A DNA stretch of 64,000 nucleotides from Stappia albiluteola (lineage in GTDB: Bacteria > Pseudomonadota > Alphaproteobacteria > Rhizobiales > Stappiaceae): contig NZ_JACFXV010000054.1 of NCBI RefSeq assembly GCF_014050225.1, positions 1 to 64,000 on the forward strand. The letters are read 5' to 3'. The first letter of the stretch is position 1, and the number at the start of each line of letters is the position of its first letter. The notes beneath the pieces are model-generated. The model did no database searches. It worked only from the letters and a program-made list of their open reading frames with translations, and was not told the origin of the DNA. Position numbers and translations under genes: made by a program. Below are positions 10,759 to 19,505 of the stretch, piece after piece.

Positions 10759-12093
10759 ATGGCATCTGCGGCCGAACAGCTTGCGGCTAATCTGAATTTC
10801 TCTGCTTTCGCCAAGGCCGAGGAATTGAAGAAGCGTATCTGGTTCACACTGGGTGCGCTTCTTGTGTATAGGCTTGGTACTTATCTGCCGCTGCCGGGAA
10901 TTAATCCGTCGGCGCTGGCCCAGGCCTTCGGCCAGGCGCAGCAGGGCATTATCGGCCTCTTCAACATGTTTGCCGGAGGCGCCGTCGAGCGCATGGCGAT
11001 CTTCGCCCTCGGCATCATGCCCTACATCTCCGCCTCCATCATCATTCAGCTCATGACGTCGGTTGTGCCGTCGCTGGAACAGCTGAAAAAGGAAGGCGAG
11101 CAGGGCCGCAAGGTCATCAACCAGTATACCCGCTACGGCACCGTGCTGCTGGCGACGTTCCAGGCCTATGGCATTGCCGTCGGCCTGGAGGGCGCGGCCA
11201 ACGTGGTCGTCGATCCGGGCTGGTTCTTTCGCATCTCCACGGTGCTGACGCTGGTCGGCGGCACCATGTTCCTGATGTGGCTTGGCGAGCAGATCACCTC
11301 GCGCGGTATCGGCAACGGCATCTCGCTGATCATCTTCTCCGGTATCGTGGCCGGCCTGCCGACGGCCATCGCCTCGACGCTGGAACTCGGCCGCCAGGGC
11401 GCGCTGGCGACGCCGATCATCCTGGCCATCATCATTCTGGCGGTGGTCGTCATCGGCGTGATCGTGTTCATGGAACGGGCGCAGCGCCGGCTGCTGATCC
11501 AGTATCCGAAGCGCCAGATGGGCAACCGGATGTTCGAAGGCAATACGTCCTTCCTGCCGCTGAAGCTCAACACGTCCGGCGTGATTCCGCCGATTTTCGC
11601 GTCGTCGCTGCTGCTGGTTCCGGCCACCGTCTCGGGCCTTGCGACGCCGGATGCGGCCGGGGGCTGGATCACCACGGTCACGGCGCTGCTTGGCCACGGC
11701 CAGCCGCTCTACATGCTGCTCTACGCCGCGTTGATCGTCTTCTTCTGCTTCTTCTACACGGCGATCGTCTTCAATCCGACCGATACGGCCGATAACCTGA
11801 AGCGCCATGGCGGCTTCATTCCGGGTATCCGGCCGGGCGAGCGGACCGCGCAATATATCGACTACGTGCTGACGCGGATCACCGTGGTGGGCGCTGCCTA
11901 TATCGTCATCGTCTGCCTATTACCCGAATTCCTCATTTCCGCTACGGGCGTTCCGTTCTATTTCGGAGGGACCTCGCTGCTGATCGTGGTAAGTGTGACG
12001 ATGGACACGGTTTCCCAAATCCAGGGCCATCTGCTTGCCCACCAGTACGAGGGTCTGGTGAAGAAGGCGAAGCTCAGGGGGAAGCGTAGATGA
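10759..12093 (+). CDS. secY: Preprotein translocase subunit SecY
   Basis: Pore subunit of the SecYEG translocon in the inner membrane. It has 444 residues and the pattern of ten hydrophobic segments expected for SecY. The first segment contains [15 protein letters not shown], and [23 protein letters not shown] is the conserved cytosolic loop. It overlaps adk by four bases (ATGA). Confidence 0.98.
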   Translation: MASAAEQLAANLNFSAFAKAEELKKRIWFTLGALLVYRLGTYLPLPGINPSALAQAFGQAQQGIIGLFNMFAGGAVERMAIFALGIMPYISASIIIQLMTSVVPSLEQLKKEGEQGRKVINQYTRYGTVLLATFQAYGIAVGLEGAANVVVDPGWFFRISTVLTLVGGTMFLMWLGEQITSRGIGNGISLIIFSGIVAGLPTAIASTLELGRQGALATPIILAIIILAVVVIGVIVFMERAQRRLLIQYPKRQMGNRMFEGNTSFLPLKLNTSGVIPPIFASSLLLVPATVSGLATPDAAGGWITTVTALLGHGQPLYMLLYAALIVFFCFFYTAIVFNPTDTADNLKRHGGFIPGIRPGERTAQYIDYVLTRITVVGAAYIVIVCLLPEFLISATGVPFYFGGTSLLIVVSVTMDTVSQIQGHLLAHQYEGLVKKAKLRGKRR

Positions 12094-12695
12094 GGCTGAT
12101 TTTTCTCGGACCACCGGGCGCGGGCAAGGGTACCCAGGCTGTGCGCCTGGTCGAGAAATACGGCATTCCGCAATTGTCGACCGGTGACATGCTTCGTGCG
12201 GCCGTCGCCGCCGCCACACCGGTCGGTTTGAAGGCAAAGGCTGTCATGGACGCCGGCGGCCTCGTGTCCGACGACATCGTCATTGGCATCGTTGCCGACC
12301 GGATCGAAGAGGACGATGCCCGCAAGGGCTTCATCCTCGACGGTTTCCCGAGGACGGTGGCCCAGGCCGAGGCGCTGGACAGGATGCTGGCCGAGAAGGG
12401 TTTGAAGCTCGACCTGGTGCTTGAGCTTGTGGTCGATCAGTCGGCGCTGGTGGATCGGATCATCAAGCGCGCGGAAGAAGCGAAAGCTCAGGGCCTGCCG
12501 GTCCGCAAGGACGACGATCCGGAGGTCTTCAAGCAGCGGCTTGCCGCCTATAATCGGGACACGGCGGTGGTCGCGCCCTATTACAAGGCCCGTGGCCAGC
12601 TGAAGGCGATCGATGGCATGCAGCCGATCGATGCGGTGACGGCGGATATCGCGAAAGCGCTGTCCGGTCTTGACGGAGATGCGCAGAAAAGCTAA
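12090..12695 (+). CDS. adk: Adenylate kinase
   Basis: Catalyses ATP + AMP to 2 ADP in the cytoplasm. It has 201 residues, with P-loop [10 protein letters not shown] at 7-16 and [13 protein letters not shown] in the AMP-binding part. It is the short-LID type, lacking the 27-residue zinc-finger-like insert. Overlap with secY by four bases indicates coupled translation. A structured 160-base spacer separates it from rpsM. Confidence 0.97.
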   Translation: MRLIFLGPPGAGKGTQAVRLVEKYGIPQLSTGDMLRAAVAAATPVGLKAKAVMDAGGLVSDDIVIGIVADRIEEDDARKGFILDGFPRTVAQAEALDRMLAEKGLKLDLVLELVVDQSALVDRIIKRAEEAKAQGLPVRKDDDPEVFKQRLAAYNRDTAVVAPYYKARGQLKAIDGMQPIDAVTADIAKALSGLDGDAQKS

Positions 12696-12696
12696 G

Positions 12697-12754
12697 GCTC
12701 CGCGCGAAGTCTGAAAGATGGCGTTCCGGCAGGTTGCGCGGAGCGGCATCTTTT
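12697..12754 (+). promoter_or_regulatory. Attenuator-like pair of competing hairpins between adk and rpsM
   Basis: Stem A pairs 12697-12705 with 12736-12744 (9 bp perfect). Stem B pairs 12714-12720 with 12748-12754 (AAAGATG/CATCTTT) and ends in a T-run. The left arm of B lies inside the loop of A and its right arm outside, so the two exclude each other in an ordinary fold. This is the layout of a terminator/antiterminator switch. Confidence 0.5.
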
Positions 12755-12854
12755 TTCGCTTGAAATCATGCCCCGCAAGGGCCGGCCTCCACCGGACGCG
12801 GGGAAATACTGGCGCGGCGATCCCGTTGGACGCCGCATGAAATGGAGACGGCCC

Positions 12855-13223
12855 GTGGCCCGTATCGCAGGTGTAAATATCCCGACCAACAAGCGCGTCG
12901 TCATTGCGCTTCAGTACATTCACGGCATCGGCTCGAAGTTCGCCCAGGAAATCATCGAGAAGGTGAACATCGATTCCGCTCGCCGCGTGAGCGAACTGAC
13001 CGACGCCGAAGTGCTCGCGATCCGCGAGACCATCGATCGGGACTACATGGTCGAGGGCGACCTGCGTCGCGACACCGCGATCAACATCAAGCGCCTGATG
13101 GATCTCGGCTGCTACCGCGGCCTGCGTCACCGTCGCGGCCTGCCGGTTCGCGGCCAGCGCACGCACACCAATGCGCGCACCCGCAAGGGTCCGGCGAAGC
13201 CGATCGCCGGCAAGAAGAAGTAA
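12855..13223 (+). CDS. rpsM: 30S ribosomal protein S13
   Basis: Small-subunit head protein contacting the P-site tRNA and the large subunit. It has 122 residues from GTG 12855, giving [14 protein letters not shown], the family start; an upstream in-frame ATG at 12768 would add an unrelated 29-residue extension. GGAG lies seven bases upstream. The C-terminal [19 protein letters not shown] signature is complete. Confidence 0.95.
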   Translation: MARIAGVNIPTNKRVVIALQYIHGIGSKFAQEIIEKVNIDSARRVSELTDAEVLAIRETIDRDYMVEGDLRRDTAINIKRLMDLGCYRGLRHRRGLPVRGQRTHTNARTRKGPAKPIAGKKK

Positions 13224-13356
13224 TCTCGCGCCACGACGCGGCTTCTCTTCGGCTTGCCGTCGAGGGGCCGCCAGCGCAGATGCGGTTTTTGAGTTGACCC
13301 GGTCCGGGGCCCTGTAGGGCGGAAATTTCCGGAGCGAGGCTCAAAGTCCGGTGGAG

Positions 13357-13374
13357 CCGCCGGTGTTACGGCGG
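13357..13374 (+). promoter_or_regulatory. GC-rich hairpin in the rpsK leader
   Basis: CCGCCG 13357-13362 pairs with CGGCGG 13369-13374, 29 bases before the rpsK ATG. The 180-base spacer after rpsM also holds a GCCC-TGTA-GGGC stem. Such a structured leader may control rpsK-rpoA translation, but no known r-protein leader was recognised. Confidence 0.3.
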
Positions 13375-13403
13375 TGAAGAGATCGAACAAGGAACTGAAA
13401 TCA

Positions 13404-13793
13404 ATGGCTAAAGATACCACGCGCGTGCGTCGCCGCGAGCGCAAGAATATTTCGTCGGGCGTCGCGCACGTGAACTCGACGTTCAACAACACGATGATCA
13501 CCATCACCGATGCCCAGGGCAACACGATTTCCTGGTCTTCGGCGGGTGCGCTCGGGTTCAAGGGCTCGCGCAAGTCCACGCCTTATGCTGCGCAGGTTGC
13601 CGCCGAGGATGCCGGCAAGAAGGCCGCCGAGCATGGCGTCCGCACGCTCGAGGTCGAGGTTCGTGGCCCGGGTTCGGGTCGTGAGTCGGCTCTGCGCGCG
13701 CTTCAGGCCGCCGGTTTCGTCATCACGTCGATCCGCGATGTGACGCCGATCCCGCACAACGGTTGCCGGCCGCGCAAGCGTCGTCGCGTCTGA
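13404..13793 (+). CDS. rpsK: 30S ribosomal protein S11
   Basis: Platform protein near the Shine-Dalgarno site of the 30S subunit. It has 129 residues from ATG 13404 ([15 protein letters not shown]). An upstream in-frame ATG at 13374 is rejected because it lies in the leader hairpin. [15 protein letters not shown] and the C-terminal [13 protein letters not shown] are family signatures. Confidence 0.97.
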   Translation: MAKDTTRVRRRERKNISSGVAHVNSTFNNTMITITDAQGNTISWSSAGALGFKGSRKSTPYAAQVAAEDAGKKAAEHGVRTLEVEVRGPGSGRESALRALQAAGFVITSIRDVTPIPHNGCRPRKRRRV

Positions 13794-13875
13794 CCGTATT
13801 CACCGTTCCCTTTTTCTCTCATGGCAAAGAATGGCCGGAACCGAGGTTCCGGCGGGAAAGCCGGAGGAAGTTACT

Positions 13876-14898
13876 GTGACGATCCAGAAAAACTGGCAGG
13901 AACTGATCAAGCCGACGAAGCTTGAGATCAAGCTCGGCGCCGACCCGCGTTTCCACGCGTCGGTGGTTGCCGAGCCGCTCGAGCGCGGCTTCGGTCTGAC
14001 GCTGGGCAATGCGCTGCGCCGCATTCTCCTGTCGTCGCTTCAGGGCGCGGCCGTGACGGCCGTGCAGATCGATGGCGTTCTGCATGAATTCTCCTCGATT
14101 CCGGGTGTGCGCGAGGATGTCACCGACATCGTGCTCAACATCAAGGAAATCGCGCTGAAGATGCAGGGCGAAGGCCCCAAGCGCATGGTCGTGCGCAAGC
14201 AGGGACCGGGCGTGGTCACCGCCGGCGACATCCAGACGGTTGGCGATATCGAGATCCTCAACCCGGAACTGCAGATCTGCACGCTCGACGAGGGTGCCGA
14301 GATCCGCATGGAGTTCACCGTCGATACCGGCAAGGGCTACGTGCCGGCCGACCGCAATCGTCCGGAAGATGCGCCGATCGGCCTTATCCCGGTCGACAGC
14401 CTCTATTCGCCGGTCAAGAAGGTTTCCTACAAGGTCGAGAACACCCGCGAGGGCCAGGTTCTCGACTATGACAAGCTGACGCTCAGCGTGGAGACCGACG
14501 GTTCGGTGAAGCCTGAGGATGCGGTTGCCTATGCGGCGCGCATCCTGCAGGACCAGCTCTCGATCTTCGTCAACTTCGAGGAACCGCAGCGCGAAATGAA
14601 GGAAGAGCTCGTTCCCGAGCTTGCCTTCAATCCTGCGCTTCTGAAGAAGGTGGACGAACTCGAGCTGTCGGTGCGTTCGGCCAACTGCCTGAAGAACGAC
14701 AACATCGTCTATATCGGCGACCTCATCCAGAAGACCGAGGCGGAGATGCTTCGCACTCCGAATTTCGGTCGCAAGTCGCTGAACGAGATCAAGGAAGTTC
14801 TCGCCCAGATGGGTCTGCATCTCGGCATGGAAGTGGCCAACTGGCCGCCGGAGAACATCGACGAGCTCGCCAAGCGCTACGAAGATCATCAGTATTGA
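13876..14898 (+). CDS. rpoA: RNA polymerase alpha subunit
   Basis: Assembles the RNA polymerase core and contacts UP elements and activators through its C-terminal domain. I chose GTG 13876 (340 residues, [13 protein letters not shown]), which has a ggagga Shine-Dalgarno at the right distance; an upstream ATG at 13831 would add 15 residues not typical of RpoA. The N-terminal domain carries [20 protein letters not shown], and the C-terminal HhH domain carries [19 protein letters not shown]. Confidence 0.96.
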   Translation: MTIQKNWQELIKPTKLEIKLGADPRFHASVVAEPLERGFGLTLGNALRRILLSSLQGAAVTAVQIDGVLHEFSSIPGVREDVTDIVLNIKEIALKMQGEGPKRMVVRKQGPGVVTAGDIQTVGDIEILNPELQICTLDEGAEIRMEFTVDTGKGYVPADRNRPEDAPIGLIPVDSLYSPVKKVSYKVENTREGQVLDYDKLTLSVETDGSVKPEDAVAYAARILQDQLSIFVNFEEPQREMKEELVPELAFNPALLKKVDELELSVRSANCLKNDNIVYIGDLIQKTEAEMLRTPNFGRKSLNEIKEVLAQMGLHLGMEVANWPPENIDELAKRYEDHQY

Positions 14899-14899
14899 G

Positions 14900-14955
14900 A
14901 GACGGCCCGCACCGTCTTGCACCATCAACCGGGCGGCATCGTATAGCGGCCGTCT
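14900..14955 (+). promoter_or_regulatory. Leader hairpin between rpoA and rplQ
   Basis: AGACGGCC at 14900-14907 is the exact reverse complement of GGCCGTCT at 14948-14955, enclosing 40 bases. It lies just after the rpoA stop and 24 bases before rplQ. Its role is unknown; no T-run follows, so it is not a terminator. Confidence 0.3.
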
Positions 14956-14979
14956 AGAGAAACCTGGAAGGAGAGGGCC

Positions 14980-15408
14980 ATGCGCCACGCAAACCGCGGC
15001 CGCAAGCTCAACCGGACTGCAAGCCACCGCAAGGCCATGTTCGCCAACATGGCTGCGGCGCTCATTCAGCACGAGCAGATCGTCACGACCCTGCCGAAGG
15101 CGAAGGACCTTCGCCCGATCGTCGAGAAGCTCATCACCCTCGGCAAGCGGGGCGACCTGCATGCCCGCCGTCAGGCGATCTCCGAAATCCGCGACGTGGA
15201 AATGGTGCGCAAGCTCTTCGACACGCTCGGCCCGCGCTACAAGGAGCGCAACGGTGGCTACACCCGCGTTCTGAAGGCCGGTTTCCGCCATGGCGACAAC
15301 GCCGCGCTGGCCGTGATCGAGCTCGTCGACCGTGACGAGAGCGCCCGCGGCGCCGGCGATCGCGCCCGTCTCGCCGCCGAAGCCGGCGAGGCCGAGGCTG
15401 CGGCGTAA
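14980..15408 (+). CDS. rplQ: 50S ribosomal protein L17
   Basis: Tunnel-exit protein. It has 142 residues: the family core [20 protein letters not shown] plus an Ala/Glu/Arg-rich C-terminal tail that makes it longer than the 127-residue enterobacterial form. It is the last gene of the block, followed by a strong terminator. Confidence 0.97.
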   Translation: MRHANRGRKLNRTASHRKAMFANMAAALIQHEQIVTTLPKAKDLRPIVEKLITLGKRGDLHARRQAISEIRDVEMVRKLFDTLGPRYKERNGGYTRVLKAGFRHGDNAALAVIELVDRDESARGAGDRARLAAEAGEAEAAA

Positions 15409-15436
15409 GGCTTTGCGCCTTCGGCGTCGGATGGAC

Positions 15437-15466
15437 AAAGGCGGTCTTCGGGCCGCCTTTTTCTTT
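15437..15466 (+). terminator. Rho-independent terminator of the ribosomal block
   Basis: AAAGGCGG at 15437-15444 pairs with CCGCCTTT at 15453-15460; inner pairing closes a TTCG tetraloop. The run TTTTTCTTTT follows. It lies 28 bases after the rplQ stop. Confidence 0.85.
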
Positions 15467-15616
15467 TGCCCGCCTGACGTCCCGGCCGATGGCGGTTTGG
15501 ACAAATTGCGGTCATCTTGTCGCTCAAAGGTGGCGATCAAGATATTGATTCCCGGGTGATTCGCCGCTGCGGCCCGGCTTAGACTGGGATTGGTGGCGGG
15601 CAGAGCGGATACCGCG

Positions 15617-15802
15617 TGCGCCGACCTCTCCCGCCCGAAGTCGGATGTTTCCGACTTCGGCATTCTGGCAGCCCAACCGGGGAACACCCCGGTTGGAGGG
15701 AGAGGTCGGCGCATTAGCGCCGGGTGAGGGGAAATCGACATCGATGAATTTCAACGGCCTTTATGCACCCTCACCCTAACCCTCTCTCTGAAGGGAGAGG
15801 GG
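15617..15802. repeat. Mosaic palindromic intergenic repeat
   Basis: A 16-bp perfect outer stem (15617-15632 with 15698-15713) encloses two perfect 10-bp hairpins (15635-15644/15651-15660 and 15673-15682/15687-15696), which would fold as a three-way junction. A second part pairs 15722-15730 with 15768-15776 and then carries a CCCTCTC/GAGAGGG hairpin. The accctcaccctaaccctctc wording is common in rhizobial intergenic repeats. No open frame covers it convincingly. Confidence 0.8.
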
Positions 15803-16019
15803 ATTGCGCCGTCCGCCTAACCTGCTCCGTGCCTTGAATTCAATTTGCCTGGGGGGCACATCAAAAAATCGCGCAGCCGTATCCCAAGTTGGGGGAAATA
15901 TAGAAACGAGCGACCTTTTAATGGCGTCTGCCGCACGATCAAAACTACACCGGACAGCAGTTGGTAGTTCCCGTCCATTGACGGCCTATCTAAATTGCCG
16001 GGCAAAGGAATATGGAGAA
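15803..16019. other. Non-coding stretch upstream of the HtrA gene
   Basis: These 217 bases follow the palindromic repeat and precede the protease gene. I see no second gene, tRNA or clear promoter match. The open frame that crosses it is an upstream extension of the protease frame with atypical sequence. Confidence 0.5.
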
Positions 16020-17471
16020 ATGGCAATGAAAAGGGGCCTGCTGCAGGACGCGCGCAATCTTGTTCTGGCCGGCGCAATCGCGGCGGGCGTGGGAATGCCG
16101 GCGACCGCTTCGCATGCCGAGGAGCGAGCCGTGCCGCTTTCCCAGGCGCAGATCACGCTCTCCTTCGCGCCGGTGGTGGAGCACGTGGCGCCGGCGGTGG
16201 TCAACGTCTATGCCAGCCGCACGGTGCTGCAGCGCCAGCGGGTGTCGCCCTTCTTCGACGATCCCTTCTTCCGGCGGTTCTTCGGCAACCCGGAAGGTCT
16301 GGGCGGGGGGAGGCCGCGCGAACGTGTCGAATCCTCGCTCGGCTCCGGTGTGATCATTTCCGCCGACGGCATCATCGTGACCAACCACCACGTCATCAAG
16401 GATGCCGATGAGGTGCGGGTTGCGCTTGCCGACCGCCGCGAGTTCGACGCGGAAATCGTGCTCAAGGACGAGCGGACCGACCTTGCCGTCCTGAAGGTAA
16501 AGGACGCGTCCGACAGCTTTCCCTATGTCGATTTCGCCGATTCCGACGAGTTGAAGGTTGGCGACATCGTGCTGGCGATCGGCAATCCCTTCGGCGTCGG
16601 GCAAACGGTCACGCAGGGCATCGTTTCCGCCCTGGCCCGCACACGGGTGGGCGTTACCGACTACCAGTTCTTCATCCAGACGGACGCCGCGATCAATCCG
16701 GGCAATTCGGGCGGGGCCCTCGTCGATATCCAGGGCAGGCTGGTCGGCATCAACACGGCGATCTTCAGCCGATCCGGCGGTTCGAACGGCATCGGCTTTG
16801 CCATTCCCGCCAATATGGTGGACTTCGTCGCCGCCGCGGCGAAGGGAGACGGCGTGGTCCGCCGGCCCTGGCTTGGCGCCAGCGTCCAGGTGGTCAGCTC
16901 CGAGATTGCGGAGGCGCTCGGCCTCGACCGTCCGCGTGGCGTGCTGGTCACCGGCATCTACAAGGGCGGCCCGGCCGACCGCGCGGGCCTCAAGGTTGGC
17001 GATCTGATCGCGGAGGTCGGCGGTGTCGAGGTGACGGACCCCGACAGCTTCGGCTACCGGTTCGCGACCAAGCCGATCGGCAAGACCACGGCTTTCAAGG
17101 TGTTGCGGGAGCATGAGGAACTGACGCTGACCATTGCCCTTTCCCCGGCACCCGAGGCGGTCAAGCGCGATGCCCGCACGTTGGAGGGGTATTCGCCCTT
17201 TGCCGGCAGCACGGTGATGAACCTCTCGCCGGCGGTGGCGGAGGAACTTCGCCTCGACGGTCTGGAGGAAGGTGTGGTGATCGCCGGGATCGAGCCCGGT
17301 TCCCCGGCCAATCGCGTCGGCCTTCAGGTCGGCGATATCATCCTTTCCGTCAACGACGAGAAGGTGGACAATACGAGACGGCTGGAGCGGCTGGCGAGTG
17401 GAGATCCGAGGCTCTGGCGGCTGGAGATCAAGCGCGGCGGGCGCGTGCTGCGGATCGCGCTGCGCGGCTGA
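16020..17471 (+). CDS. DegP/DegQ (HtrA)-family periplasmic serine protease
   Basis: Secreted ATP-independent protease/chaperone for misfolded envelope proteins. It has 483 residues from ATG 16020 (ATG 16026 is an alternative with a better GGAG spacing). A signal peptide is likely cleaved after ASHA (residue 33). The triad is His124 (TNHHVI), Asp154 (RTDLAVL) and Ser230 (NPGNSGGA). Two PDZ domains follow, at about 285-370 and 395-480. The Phe-rich segment after residue 78 matches the LA-loop region of HtrA proteins. The gene ends 19 bases before rarA. Confidence 0.93.
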   Translation: MAMKRGLLQDARNLVLAGAIAAGVGMPATASHAEERAVPLSQAQITLSFAPVVEHVAPAVVNVYASRTVLQRQRVSPFFDDPFFRRFFGNPEGLGGGRPRERVESSLGSGVIISADGIIVTNHHVIKDADEVRVALADRREFDAEIVLKDERTDLAVLKVKDASDSFPYVDFADSDELKVGDIVLAIGNPFGVGQTVTQGIVSALARTRVGVTDYQFFIQTDAAINPGNSGGALVDIQGRLVGINTAIFSRSGGSNGIGFAIPANMVDFVAAAAKGDGVVRRPWLGASVQVVSSEIAEALGLDRPRGVLVTGIYKGGPADRAGLKVGDLIAEVGGVEVTDPDSFGYRFATKPIGKTTAFKVLREHEELTLTIALSPAPEAVKRDARTLEGYSPFAGSTVMNLSPAVAEELRLDGLEEGVVIAGIEPGSPANRVGLQVGDIILSVNDEKVDNTRRLERLASGDPRLWRLEIKRGGRVLRIALRG

Positions 17472-17490
17472 GCTTCTACGGGTAAGGCAA

Positions 17491-18798
17491 ATGGGTGATC
17501 TGTTCCAGGCAGCCGGTCTCGACAAGGTGGGCCCGCGTCCGCTGGCCGACCGGCTGCGTCCGGCCAAGCTTGCCGATGTGGTCGGGCAGGATCATCTGCT
17601 CGGCCCGGAAGGCACGCTGTCGCGCATGCTGGCGACGCGCACCCTCGGGTCCCTCGTCTTCTGGGGCCCGCCCGGCACCGGCAAGACGACGGTTGCCCGG
17701 CTGCTTGCCGACGCGACGGACCTGCATTTCGAGCAGATCTCGGCAATCTTCTCAGGCGTCGCGGATCTGAAGAAGGTCTTCGAGGCCGCCCGCGCCCGCC
17801 GCCTGACCGGCCGGGGCACGCTGCTCTTCGTCGATGAGATCCACCGCTTCAATCGCGCGCAGCAGGACAGCTTCCTGCCGGTGATGGAGGACGGCACCAT
17901 CACACTGGTCGGCGCCACGACGGAAAATCCGAGTTTCGAACTGAATGCAGCTCTGCTGTCGCGCGCCCATGTGATGGTGTTCCATTCCCTTGGCGTCGAG
18001 GCAATCGGCAAGCTTCTCGCCAAGGCGGAGGAGGTGGAGGGCAAGCCCCTGCCGCTCGACGAGGAGGCGCGGGCCGCGCTCGTGCGCATGGCCGATGGCG
18101 ACGGCAGGGCGTCGCTGACACTCGCCGAGGACGTCTGGCGGGCGGCGCGGGAAGGCGAGGTCTTTGACGCGGCCCGACTGCAGGAGGTGGTCCAGCGCCG
18201 GGCGCCGATCTACGACAAGTCGCAGGACGGGCACTACAACCTGATTTCCGCGCTTCACAAGTCGATCCGGGGCTCGGACCCGGATGCCGCCCTCTACTGG
18301 ATGTCGCGTATGCTCGATGCCGGCGAGGATCCGCTCTACGTCGCGCGCCGGCTCATCCGCATGGCGGTGGAGGATATCGGGCTTGCCGATCCGCAGGCGC
18401 TCGTACAGGCCAACGCGGCACGTGACGCCTATCAGATGCTGGGATCGCCGGAGGGAGAACTGGCGCTTGCCCAGGCGGCGGTCTATCTCGCCACTGCGCC
18501 GAAGTCGAATGGCGTCTATGTCGCCTACAAGGCGGCGATGCGTGCGGCCAAGCAGAACGGCTCGCTGCTGCCGCCCAAGCATATCCTCAACGCGCCGACG
18601 AAGCTCATGAAGACGGAAGGTTACGGCGAGGGCTACGAATACGACCACGACGCCCCGGAAGGCTTCTCGGGCCAGGACTATTTTCCCGAGGCGATCGGCC
18701 GGCAGACCTTCTACGATCCGCCGGAGCGAGGCTTCGAACGCGAGATCCGCAAGCGGCTGGACTATTGGGCGCGACTGCGCCGGGAGCGCGGCGGCTGA
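17491..18798 (+). CDS. rarA: Replication-associated recombination protein A (MgsA/RarA AAA+ ATPase)
   Basis: AAA+ ATPase acting at stalled replication forks, related to clamp-loader subunits. It has 435 residues from ATG 17491 with a taagg Shine-Dalgarno; the frame is open further upstream inside the protease gene but without family similarity. Walker A GPPGTGKT is at 59-66 and Walker B LLFVDEIH at 111-118; the C-terminal MgsA domain contains YDKSQDGHYNLISALHKSIRGSD. It is probably cotranscribed with the upstream protease. Confidence 0.95.
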   Translation: MGDLFQAAGLDKVGPRPLADRLRPAKLADVVGQDHLLGPEGTLSRMLATRTLGSLVFWGPPGTGKTTVARLLADATDLHFEQISAIFSGVADLKKVFEAARARRLTGRGTLLFVDEIHRFNRAQQDSFLPVMEDGTITLVGATTENPSFELNAALLSRAHVMVFHSLGVEAIGKLLAKAEEVEGKPLPLDEEARAALVRMADGDGRASLTLAEDVWRAAREGEVFDAARLQEVVQRRAPIYDKSQDGHYNLISALHKSIRGSDPDAALYWMSRMLDAGEDPLYVARRLIRMAVEDIGLADPQALVQANAARDAYQMLGSPEGELALAQAAVYLATAPKSNGVYVAYKAAMRAAKQNGSLLPPKHILNAPTKLMKTEGYGEGYEYDHDAPEGFSGQDYFPEAIGRQTFYDPPERGFEREIRKRLDYWARLRRERGG

Positions 18799-19308
18799 TC
18801 AGGCCGGCTTGTCATCCGCGCCGACACCGAAGTCGTAGCGGAAGGTGCAGCACGGCGCGCCCTGCATGATCGTCTGCTCCCGGGTGAGCTTCGCATCCTC
18901 GTTGAAGCCCTCGATGAGTGCGAAATCGCGATTGCAGCTCAGGATCGCGCCGAGCTCGGGTATGCCGAGCGCGCGGTACATCTCCGCGTAACGGCATCGG
19001 GTGACGTTGAAATCGAGATGGCGGCCGTCATCGCGCAAGGTCTCGATCTCAAGCGCATTGTCCTTCGTCCAGAATTGCAGCGTTTCCAGGAAAGCGGCCG
19101 AGTCGGCGCCGAAATCGTCGGCAAGCGCCTTGCCCTGACGGCGCGCGATCTCGACGATCGTCTTGCGCAGGATCGCATGCACTTCCTCCTTGCCGAAGGC
19201 TTCCGCCATCGCCTCGATGACGGGGATCAGGATGCGGGCTTCCGTCTCGCGGCGGGTCAATACGCCGAGGCGTTCGGTAAGGGTGTCTTTCAGCGGCACG
19301 TCGGTCAT
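18799..19308 (-). CDS. L-2-amino-thiazoline-4-carboxylate hydrolase-like protein
   Basis: 169 residues from ATG 19308 ([10 protein letters not shown]). The family is named after the enzyme that opens the thiazoline ring in L-cysteine formation from ATC, but most members are uncharacterised. Features seen are [19 protein letters not shown], followed by [13 protein letters not shown] and a terminal GAPCCTFRY, the usual family C-terminus with Cys residues. It is a single gene, convergent with rarA and divergent from the patatin gene. Confidence 0.75.
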   Translation of the reverse strand: MTDVPLKDTLTERLGVLTRRETEARILIPVIEAMAEAFGKEEVHAILRKTIVEIARRQGKALADDFGADSAAFLETLQFWTKDNALEIETLRDDGRHLDFNVTRCRYAEMYRALGIPELGAILSCNRDFALIEGFNEDAKLTREQTIMQGAPCCTFRYDFGVGADDKPA

Positions 19309-19505
19309 GGTCGGTACTGTCCGGTAGGTCTGTTTCGCCAGCGGCGTTTGCGGGAGCGGACTGTCGCACGGGGCGCTGCATGGCTTCAACCACGACCGGC
19401 GATACTCGCCAGACTTTGAAGGCGGCGAAACGTTGCCGGTTTGTCATTGCGGCAGACCCCAAAGGGACGGCATCATGAGAATCACGGTTCCGGGTAGTCC
19501 GTCCC

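Noticed and set aside
13819-15741. 640-codon minus-strand frame opposite rpoA and rplQ
   Set aside because: It is antisense to essential genes, crosses the terminator and the palindromic repeat, and shows no domain.
15990-17567. 525-codon minus-strand frame opposite the HtrA gene
   Set aside because: Shadow of the protease gene; the plus-strand product has signal peptide, triad and PDZ domains.
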